Assembly (NCBI RefSeq): GCF_028502605.1
Contig: NC_079232.1
Span: forward strand, 2,542,001-2,606,000
Length of the DNA stretch: 64,000 nt
Origin: Trichoderma breve
Taxonomy: Eukaryota > Ascomycota > Sordariomycetes > Hypocreales > Hypocreaceae
Direction of reading: 5' to 3'
Each line of letters opens with the position of its first letter. Within the stretch, counting starts at the first letter, position 1. The notes beneath the pieces are model-generated. The model had not been told where the DNA came from, did not search any database, and was given only the letters and a program-made list of their open reading frames with translations. Below are positions 55,504-64,000 of this stretch, piece by piece. The position numbers and the translations under genes were made by a program.

Positions 55504-56024
55504 ATAATGGAGAAATGTTGCATTCGCATGAGAAATGAAAAAATTGGAGTCATTTGGGAGAGGTTTACGGACCTTTTTGGCGTTTTCTTTATGGATGAAT
55601 GGCTGTTTGTTTCTTACATGTTTGCTCTGGGGAATCATAAATGGGAGGGAGATGGGTGGATAGATGCACGATGCATTGACGCACGAGTATAGATGATGAT
55701 CAATTAAAGTACCATAATGTATACAAGCTCTGTATATATCCCACTGATTCTAGTTTTCATCTTGTTTTGCTGTCTCAATTCAATGCAATTCAATGCCATA
55801 CATAATAGAGGGTAAATGCTTTATATGTTTGTGTAGCCAAGCTAGTTTCCCAATCGGGCTAGCGCAGCGCGACGTCCAAGATCGAAACAGAAATTCTGCC
55901 CTGCAAATGCAAAGCAACGCGACCGAACTCTGAGCATCACCAAAACGAACGACTTGCGCCAACCACTTCACCGCCATCCCCTCAATCTAACAAGTGCACG
56001 ACGCATGCGCTTCAGGGAGGCGAG
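55504..56024. other. Intergenic region between RAD51 and NUP120
   Basis: 521 bases of 3' region of RAD51 and leader of the next gene. An out-of-frame ATG 21 bases before the NUP120 start opens an overlapping short frame. Nothing else is recognised. Confidence 0.5.
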
Positions 56025-59000
56025 ATGGATTCGGGTGAGATTCAGTATCTCTTCAAAGAGACCCGCTTGAACCTCGAACCTCCCTCCCCGTCCTCTGTCG
56101 TGACCATTCGAGTGCCGTCCGGCTCTGGCAGCAGAGGCCGCCCCAAGCTGTCGTACGATGCCGAGGACGAGACGACTTTCCGACTGAAGAATTTGGCGAC
56201 GGCGGCGTCGATATACCGTCGGAAATGGCACGATTCGCCGAAGAATTTCCTGTGGAGGGTGCTGGAGGAGGGTACGCTGCTGAGCATCCGGGCCGTGGAC
56301 GTTAGCAAGAAGGACAAGGCGGCTGATGCGTCTCTGATTATCAACTTTCATTTCACGGTGCCGATTCAGACAGGTTGCGTTGTGTTTTCGGATCCGGAAG
56401 AGCACGATGCGTTGTGTGTGCATGTGCTGGACCAGGCCTGCTACCTATACACGTTTACTCTGCGACCGGATCTTTTCAAGAGGAGAGGCGCCGTGGATGC
56501 TGGATTGCCTGATATCTGCAAGGTGCAGTCTCCGGCTGGCCTCAGCTTCAAGTATCCTCACCGAATGGTGGCTGTGTCGGCGAATACGCTTCTTGTTACG
56601 GTCAACGATGGCGGCATGATTCGGTTTGACAAGCAAAAGGGAGATGACGGTACGTTGGAGAGGGAAACACCCATGAAAAGCTTTTCCTAACTCTTTTTTC
56701 TTAGCATCTACTACGCTATGGAAAGAATCCTTCTTCAATGTCCAAGGATGGGCACAGAATCTACGAAGTCTCTTGCCGTTCCAGGGCAAGAATACGATCA
56801 AGTACGGAAAAGCCAACATGGAATACAGCACTGCGACATCCATTGAGATTACCGACTTTGGGCTCGAGAACTGTCTGTTTGCCGTCACCGTTTGCCTCGA
56901 CCACCGTATCCGTGTCTGGAATGCCAATGACGGCCAGATTCTGCAGACAATCGACATGTTGAACGTTGAGAGGGCTCCCCAAGATATCGGCAAGTGGCAA
57001 ATCGATCCAGCACAATTCAATCTTACCCGGGTTGTTGGCCAAACTCGGGGCCAGAGAATCTGTGCTACTTATTCTCCTATTGGTCCTGGAGAGTTCAAGA
57101 TCTGGAAGATGGTTGCCAAGGATGCTCATCACGTGGTCATTGAAGAACTCTTTTCTAAATGCACATTAATCCCAATCACTCCATCATCTTCAGATATTTG
57201 GACGCTCGCAGATTTCGCGTTGACTTCAACAGAGAAAGGCAATAGCCTATGGACGTTATGGAAAAACAACATGACGTACCGGGTGCAGCGTCTGGTGCTG
57301 GATCCAGAGAATATGGCGCAGTCATGGGAGGATAGCTGGGACGGTGTGTATTTCGAGCCACGAAGTCTCGATGTACAAACCTCTGGCCCCTGTGACCCTA
57401 CCGATGTCACGGAGAAATGGCTACAGATGATTTTGCAACCGGGGAGATTCACCAAGGCGACGTTGGAAGCGGCGCTGGCCATATATGAGCGCGGATTAGG
57501 TGCTCCAAAGGAGAATAACAAGGGTCGCCCATTGGCCGAGTCCATCTGCTCAGTCTTGGGCTCAACTGCCTCTCTGGATCGCGCGTCATCGGGCGAGATG
57601 GATTATGAACAGTTCCGATCGTCAAGCGAGACACAGTGGAGGAGATTCTACCGGTTGCTGAACGAGCTTGATAAACAGCGAGGGGAAGCCATCGGCATGG
57701 TATTTGACGCCGATGCCGACATGGTTTGGGTGGTTTGTGCGGATCTCATCTCTTCCGTTCGAGAATGCAGTCATTTGGAGCGAGTCTACCACAACTTACC
57801 TACGCCGGATCAAGGGTCTGTGCCACAAGCAGCTCTAATCGGCGCCGGACTGACGCTTGTGGAAGGGTTCCCGGATAGTCTGATGCAACTTTGCAATGCT
57901 GCATTACGGCCTGAGCTGTTTGGAGAGTCTACTAAGACAGACCTCGAGCGGATACAATATTTCTCAGACAAAGCTGGCTTTTGGAGAGGCATAACAGATG
58001 AGGATGCTCAGCAGGTAGTTGATACGCTGGACACCAATTTTGCAGCTGTGACAAATGATCTCTACCGAAAAGTACTGGGTCTCCTCGTCACCCCGCTAGA
58101 TGATAAGACCCGAAACCCTAACCACCCCCTGACGGAGTTTGGTAGGAAGCTTGTCATGACGGCGGCCCAAGAGAACATATCTCTCCAGTGGAAAGTATGC
58201 TTCAGTCAGCTCATCCTCCTAGTCCACATGGAGTTTGAGTTTGACAATGAAGAAGACGCCCTCCACCACAGGATAGACGTCGGAACCGTCTTCCGGCAGC
58301 TCATTGCGACATTGAGGAGGCTGGAGCTTCTCAAGTGGCTATCACAGACCGAACTGGCCATTCCGCTACCTGAGCACAGCTTATCCTCTCTGACAAAGAG
58401 GGGAGAAGACGTCCAAGTGGTGACTGCCTTGGAGGCCAATGTAGGCCATTTACTGGGCTTGCAGGGGCTGGCGGACGAACCACTTGCCATTAGCATCACT
58501 GATCTCGTTACCAATCTCTGCTCTCCTAATGGAGATATCGAGGTATCCCCATCACTCATCCAGTGTTCCCTCATCAAGCGTGACAGAGCAGATCTGGCAC
58601 TGGATCTTGAGCCCTTTTGCGACCAAAATCCCTTTTCGATCTACATTCACGGCAGGGTTTTGCTGGCGCTGAAGGACTATGAGTCGGCATCTATCAACTT
58701 CAAGAAGGCAGCTGTCGGAATGGGTGAGTCAAGGACGTCATGTTTGTTCAACGAGCCTACGCTAATACTGGTCATAGGAAGCGAAACAGTTGAGCTTGAG
58801 CGCCATAGCAGTGGTCTGCTTGACGATACAGAGTGGAATCTGTTAAACAGCGGAATGGCTCAGTACTACTCACACATTGTCGCCCTGTTTGAAAAGCAGA
58901 GAGCGTACTCATATGTGGTTGAGTTTGCTCGGCTATCTGTCCAGTTCACTGGGTCCAAGCCGGAGAATGCTAGCATTAAGACTGACATGCTGAGCCGCCT

Positions 59001-59598
59001 TTTCAACGCGGCGCTGGCCACATCCCAGTTCGAGCTGGCCCACACAACACTGCTGTCGATGAAGGATGAAGCCTTGAGGCATTACAACCTGCGGAAACTC
59101 GTGGATAAGATGTGCGAGACGTATCACAACTCTGAGCTAGTGACATTACCTTTCCCTGGAATGCAGCAGGAGGTCGATGACATCCTCGCGCTAAGATGCA
59201 AGACCATCATGGACGTCATGCATGCGTTCCCATACCACCAGGTCCTGTACTCGTGGAGGATCAAGCACAACAACTACCGGGGCGCGGCGTCCGTCATCCT
59301 CGACAAGATCCAAAAGCTGAGACTGGCTGGGGAGGGAGATCAGATTACGGGAGAAGACGTGCTCGACACGCCCGTCACGAAGCAGTACCTGCTGCTCATC
59401 AACGCGCTCAGCTGTGTGGATGCCAAGCAGGCGTGGATCTTCGATGAAGGTGTTCCTGAGGGGGAGAAGGAGGCGAAGAGAAAGGTTGTTACGCTGGCGG
59501 ATATCAGGAAGCAGTACCAGGATGAGCTGGATCGGATTGCCGCGATCCAGAATAATCAGTTTGGATTCGAGGCGGGCGATATAATGGATATTGCGTGA
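56025..59598 (+). CDS. NUP120: Nucleoporin Nup120 (Nup160 homologue)
   Basis: Three exons: 56025-56649, 56705-58723 and 58778-59598, giving 1154 residues. The last intron is 54 nt, a multiple of three without a stop, so an intron-retaining frame exists; it was removed because it has GTGAGT, a GCTAAT branch point and ATAG, and splicing gives VGMGSETVELE. The N-terminal 450 residues form a beta-propeller (DHRIRVWNANDGQIL is a recognisable blade), and the rest is an alpha-helical stack ending near ALRCKTIMDVMHAFPYHQVLYSWRIKHNNYRGAA. Nup120 is a short-arm subunit of the Y complex (Nup84 complex) that coats the nuclear pore and is needed for mRNA export and pore assembly. Confidence 0.93.
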
Positions 59599-60197
59599 TT
59601 TGGCTAGGATCGATGGAGGAAATAGGGGGGGAGAGATTGTTACGACGAGAGAAGAGGCATGGATGAATCAATGTCAGACGAAAAAAACGCAACCAGAAAA
59701 ATGTTTTGCATGTAGATTAATACTTGTACCCTCTTAACCTTTAAGGAGGTGAGATGAGAGAAGAAAGGGTCACATGGGTTTAGATACCTTGGGGGGGAAA
59801 TAAGCACAGGATTAAATGAGGGGATATATTTGTTGGTTTTTTTGCTTCATTATCAAGTGTCAATTTCTCGGGTCTACTTGTTCCCTTTTTTCTTCTTCCC
59901 CTTCTTTCATTCAAGTTTTTTCTAGGACCGGGATAATCGTTATAAATATATGTACCTATATATTATCTACGACAACACATTTTCGTACAAAAAACCACAC
60001 ACGCACAACACAACAACTCGTAATCTCCCGTTAACGCCAGTTAGTTTAATAAACCCCCTCCCCCTATGCTAGAAATGGAAAACAAAATAGAATGGGAAAG
60101 TTTGCTGTCGCTACATGTAAAAACTCAAAAGAAGTTGGCCCATAGGTTGCGTTTTGTGGAGGGAGTTAAGTTTGAGCTTTTCTTTTTCTCTCTAACT
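59599..60197. other. Convergent 3' region of NUP120 and VPS26
   Basis: 599 bases, AT-rich with poly-T and poly-C runs, suited to 3' end formation for both converging genes. No gene is supported. Confidence 0.6.
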
Positions 60198-61385
60198 TCA
60201 TGCCTGGACAGCGGCGATTTTGTTCTCGGGGGGAGGAGGTACGCTCTGGATTCCTGCTATGGCGGGAGCGGCGTCGGGGGCTTGGCGGTAGAGGATGATT
60301 TCCGACTGCTTAAAGTACCGTCGGGCGTCTAGATGGCAGAGAAAGGAATGTTAGTATAGTGTTGATGGGGATGAGGGGATAGTTTTCTGTGTAGGCTTGC
60401 CTTCGTCAATGAGAACGAGACTGAGATAGTACCGCGTAGAGAACTTCTTATTCACGTCACGGAAGGTGGGCGTCAGGTCAAAGCCGCCGAGGAAGAGTCG
60501 GATGGGAATGGTCTCGCCTCTTGAGGGGGAGCCGTCCATAATCTCGAAGCGCACCAGCGTCTCGCTCTCGTTGTACTGGTTGGGCGCGGCGCCCGTCGTC
60601 TCTCTCCTGATGATGGAAAGCTCCATGTGCTTGATCTTGAGCCGGACGAGTAAAAAGTAGATGCGGCCGACGATTACGTCCTTAAGGTGGTACTTGCTCT
60701 TGCTATACTCAAACTCGATGTGGAGGCAGTCCTCAATGCCGACGTCCATCTTGATGCTGCTGTTCATCTCCGGGGGGATGCGGTAGCTGTAGACCCAAAT
60801 GTCCTTTTCGCGGATCACGTCGGCCATGCGGCGCGAGACGGTGACGCGGACAAAGTAGCGCAGCTTGACGTTGATGCCGTTGTACGACTCGTACTGCTTC
60901 TCGACGTTTTTGAAGTTGAAGTCGAACGTCTGCGGGTGCTGCAGCTCCCCCGGCGCGGCGAGCTCCTGGTTGAGCGAGAGGAACTCGTAGTGGTTGCCGC
61001 GGTCAAAGAACATTTCTACCAGCCCGTCAGTAAGGAGTCGGCGCCGCTGAAGCCCCAAGCGGATGGCGGGCGCAGTCCAGAGGAGGCCGGCAAGGGAGGA
61101 TGGTGATGAGGAGGATGAGGAGGAGGAGGACCGGCCGGGATTCTGGTCATAGTAGTCAAGCTGCGTACCTATCGTGCCGATGAACTGGACCTTGATGCCC
61201 GTGTGCTCGAGGCGTTTGCCGTCCTTGGGCCGTACCGTGACGGCGCCCTTGACGGACTCGCCGTCCATGTACAAGGGCGCCTTTTCGCGGCGGTTCTTGT
61301 CGAGCTTGACGTCGACCATGGTGCGGTCATCTGGATCGTCGAGGACGATGTCGATGTCGACGGGGGTTGAGAAGAAGATGGACAT
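60198..61385 (-). CDS. VPS26: Retromer subunit Vps26
   Basis: Three exons: 61169-61385, 60401-61015 and 60198-60328, giving 320 residues. Removing the 153-nt first intron joins VQFIGTI to EMFFDRGNHYEFLSL, as expected for Vps26. The second intron (60329-60400) begins GC, with GCAAGC donor, TACTAAC branch point and CTAG end, and its removal gives VLIDEDARRYFKQSEIILYRQ, the conserved C-terminal arrestin-like strand. The protein is a double arrestin fold that binds Vps35 and cargo-sorting nexins on endosomes for retrieval to the Golgi. Both introns keep a readable frame for some distance, so naive ORF calling gives a 392-codon product with a wrong C-terminus. Confidence 0.94.
60329..60400 (-). 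other. GC-AG intron in VPS26
   Basis: Donor G-GCAAGC, acceptor CTAG, TACTAAC branch point. It has to be removed to reach the conserved DEDARRYFKQSEI end. GC donors are a minor class of fungal introns and are often regulated. Confidence 0.85.
61016..61168 (-). other. 153-nt frame-preserving intron in VPS26
   Basis: GTACGC donor and GGTAG acceptor. Length is divisible by three and no stop occurs in frame; if kept it would insert 51 residues, including a run of serines, after residue 72. Confidence 0.8.
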
Positions 61386-62454
61386 GGTGGCGGCGGTCTC
61401 CCTTGCGTGTTGTGCTGTGCTATGTTGTTTGTATCGTGCGAGAGATAGAGAGAGTATGTTGTATTCTACTCTTCTCCTTCTTCGTTCTACCCGCTCTCTT
61501 CTTCTCTTGTTGTTCCTCTTGTCCCGCAAAATGTCACTCCCCTAAGCGTAATGTGTTCTCGATATGCCCGTATAATGGCTCGCTGTTTCGGGTCCGAGTT
61601 CGGCTCGACGGGAGACGCAGGTCCGAGGCCAATCAAGTCGGCGAGTGTTAGGCAATTGAAATTGAGCTTCACAACTGGCGATGCAGCAAGAGCCAAAATG
61701 CGCCGGTGCGGTTCAACGTTGTCGCGTACAGGTTGCGAGGCTGGCGGCTGCGCTGACGTACGTTTATGGCTAGTGGGGGACGATGTTGGGAGGACAGAGC
61801 TTTGGTGGAGAGCTGGGCCAGGGAAAGTCATGGGCCGGAGAGGTACAGAGTACTTAGGTGATAGTGTGGTAGTGGCTGATTAGACATGTAAAGTGTACCA
61901 TGAGTGTCGATGAGACAGGAGATACAGCCAGATGATGTTGGCAATAGATACTTGGTGCAGCAAAATGGTTAATGCATGTCTAAGTGCAAAAAAGTTGTAT
62001 TAAAGTTCTTGTTTTTTAATCCCAGTTTCCATCATTGGATCTGCTTGATTAGACCAGCCAACAGAAGACAGAGAACTGTTATCATTCACCATCAATTGGG
62101 CCATTCATCCACTACCCACTGCATGCTGTGGAATCTACACCCATTGGCTGTGTTGTCGTCGTATCAACATCCCACTTGGTCTTGCTAAGTCAGCAAGCCT
62201 ACTGTGGGGTCTTTTCTTCTTCTTAGTCTACTCCATCAATCACGTGCCATGTCACACCTCTCTTCGTTTGCGAATTCTCTCGCCCCACCTCATTGCCCAC
62301 ACGGCTCAAATTCGGCTGCACAACTCTTTGCGCTCACGTGGAGCGAGCCCTAGAACTTTTCCTGCCCACACGATTTCGCCAAACAATTCGTGATCGCGGA
62401 ACGGACGACTCCAGATACCCTCAACGCCCCGACAACCCCCAAGTCACAGCAGCC
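61386..62454. promoter_or_regulatory. Divergent promoter region: VPS26 / RPL9
   Basis: 1.07 kb between divergent starts. The VPS26 side has a purine-rich leader on its coding strand. The RPL9 side holds two CACGTG sites and a C-rich leader. No gene is supported. Confidence 0.5.
62241..62246. promoter_or_regulatory. CACGTG element upstream of RPL9
   Basis: Palindromic E-box core about 210 bases before the RPL9 start; a second copy lies at 62335-62340, 115 bases before it. bHLH factors such as Cbf1 bind this core. Their use at ribosomal protein genes here is inference. Confidence 0.4.
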
Positions 62455-63546
62455 ATGAGGTACATTCACTCTCAGGAGATCCTGGAAATTCCAGAGGGCG
62501 GTACGTTTCTCCATTTTCCTTTTTTTGATTTTGGCTTTGCAGATTCGATCGATTGCACTGGAGGAAAATGTGTCTTGGATGACGATGGAAAGGAAGAGGT
62601 GGAACTAAATCTCTGTTGTTGGACATAAGAGATTGGAACTGGGACAACGAGAGGGAAACACGATCGAAAATCTGCTTGCCGACTTGGAATACGCACTCTC
62701 TGAGGAAGACGAAGCTGACATTGAATTTTTTTCTCCGAATAGTCAAGGTCAACATCAAGACCCGTATCGTCACCGTTGAGGGTCCCCGAGGTACGAAGCA
62801 CCACCCACAAATCGCTCGTCAAGACGCAAAACTCTTCGACGATGGATTTCGAGGCAAATTGGCAAAATCGAATTGGTAATTCTGACATGGGAGGATTATA
62901 GGCAAGCTCACCAAGAACCTCGGTCACTTGGCTGTCAACTTCGGCCACCCCAAGAAGAACACCATCTCCATCGAGATCCACCACGGCAACCGTAAGAATG
63001 TCGCCACTCTCCGAACCGTCCGCTCCATCATCGAGAACTTGATCACCGGTGTCACCAAGGGATTCAAGTACAAGATGCGCTACGTCTACGCCCATTTCCC
63101 CATCAACGTCAACCTGGACAAGAACAAGGAGACCGGTCTGTTCGAGGTCGAGATCCGAAACTTCATCGGCGAGAAGATCGTCCGACGGGTTACCATGCAC
63201 GAGGGTGTCGATGTTGAGATCTCCAAGGCCCAGAAGGATGAGCTTATCCTGACCGGCAACTCACTCGAGAACGTTTCCCAGAGCGCCGCAGATATCCAGC
63301 AGATCTGCCGGGTGCGCAACAAGGATATCCGAAAGGTACGACCTATATCTGTTTTCTCATGCAATTTTCTGCAACCAATTTGGACGATTGTTGGGGCGGA
63401 ACGGAACAACGCTCTCACATTTTTGCCAAGAAAACTCTTCACCTCGATTCGTATTTACATATGAACTTGTGCTAACTTGTGTCTCAATCTAGTTCTTGGA
63501 CGGTCTGTACGTTTCCGAGAAGGGCAACGTTGTTGAGGAGGCTTAA
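62455..63546 (+). CDS. RPL9: 60S ribosomal protein L9 (uL6)
   Basis: Four exons: 62455-62500, 62743-62790, 62902-63335 and 63493-63546, giving 193 residues, in line with yeast Rpl9. Exon 1 encodes MRYIHSQEILEIPEG, exon 2 KVNIKTRIVTVEGPRG, exon 3 the body from KLTKNLGHLAVNFGH to RVRNKDIRK, and exon 4 FLDGLYVSEKGNVVEEA. The first intron is long (242 nt), the others 111 and 157 nt; long early introns are usual in fungal ribosomal protein genes. The protein sits at the base of the P-stalk on the large subunit. It shares a divergent promoter with VPS26. Confidence 0.97.
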
Positions 63547-64000
63547 ATGTACCGGACAAGGATCTCTGTTTCTTTTGCGTTTCTGGGACTCCGGAGTGGC
63601 GAAGGTTCATCATTGCATGTCACGTAGCAACGGGGCTACTCTTTTACAAAAAATACATCAAAAAGTAAAGTGAAAGCGATGACCACTTTTTTTCTTTTCT
63701 TCGCTGTAGACTACATGTATGATGCGTCCCTACGCCGTACTACGAAACTTGGGAATGAAAGACTGTCCTTGGCGACGAAAGAGAATGAATTGTGAATCTT
63801 GGCGTTTGAGTTTTCAAAATTGAGTCGTGGAGGAGAGAGGGAATAAAAGTCTCATACTTAATGTGAATATTTCAGTCACTTTCTAATACCGGCTTGATAC
63901 TGGCTGTGTTGGGGACAAATTCCCCATGGACTCATTTCATTGAACATCGCCACGCTATATAAATTGCCAACAAGTTCAACTTTCATGCACACATCGCCAT
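63547..64000. other. 3' region of RPL9 and right edge
   Basis: 454 bases downstream of RPL9, with AT-rich sequence near 63650-63690 suited to 3' end formation. No gene is recognised before the window ends. Confidence 0.5.

Noticed and set aside
60351..61529. 392-codon continuous VPS26 frame
   Set aside because: It includes a stop-free intron, a leader segment before the true ATG and a read-through of a GC-AG intron; the spliced model matches the family at every junction.

Overview
This is a 64 kb piece of a nuclear chromosome from a filamentous ascomycete. The evidence is short introns (about 45-160 nt) with GT-AG borders and CTRAC-like branch points, HET-domain and fungal-specific disordered proteins, and intergenic gaps of several kb. 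The protein sequences look like Sordariomycetes, probably Hypocreales (Trichoderma or a relative); that placement comes from general familiarity and was not computed. I see no transposon, CRISPR array, phage, rRNA or convincing tRNA, and no secondary-metabolite cluster.

Layout, left to right. 0.7-8.6 kb: SIL1 (ER nucleotide-exchange factor), a SET-MYND protein, a minus-strand three-exon gene joining a Mis18/Yippee-type zinc domain to a coiled coil, and the REX1-type RNA exonuclease. 8.9-15.8 kb: a HET-domain gene and a TRP/ML-like membrane channel, both on minus. After a 3.2 kb gap, 19-27.4 kb: a MutL homologue of the MLH2/human-PMS1 type, lumazine synthase (RIB4) and a large disordered Pezizomycotina-type protein. 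After a 5.1 kb gap, 32.4-42.1 kb: a Mn-type cation diffusion facilitator, phosphatidylinositol 4-kinase STT4 and proteasome beta6 (PRE7). After a 7.4 kb gap, 49.5-63.5 kb: an RRM-YTH RNA-binding protein, an HSP20/HSP30 chaperone, RAD51, nucleoporin NUP120, retromer VPS26 and ribosomal protein RPL9.

The genes are mostly unrelated housekeeping functions and do not form a pathway cluster. Two are recombination/repair genes (RAD51 and the MutL homologue) and one is a candidate centromere factor. All 17 gene models were rebuilt by hand: reading phase closes across every junction, and multi-exon totals are exact multiples of three.

The most interesting points are the reconstructed Mis18/Yippee-coiled-coil gene (easily missed, because its first two exons are short and its third looks like a free-standing ORF), the RRM-YTH architecture, a 153-nt stop-free frame-preserving intron plus a GC-AG intron in VPS26, an MCB palindrome just upstream of RAD51, and the long gene-free intervals at 27.4-32.4 and 42.1-49.5 kb. 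I did not find a clear-cut new multi-gene system.
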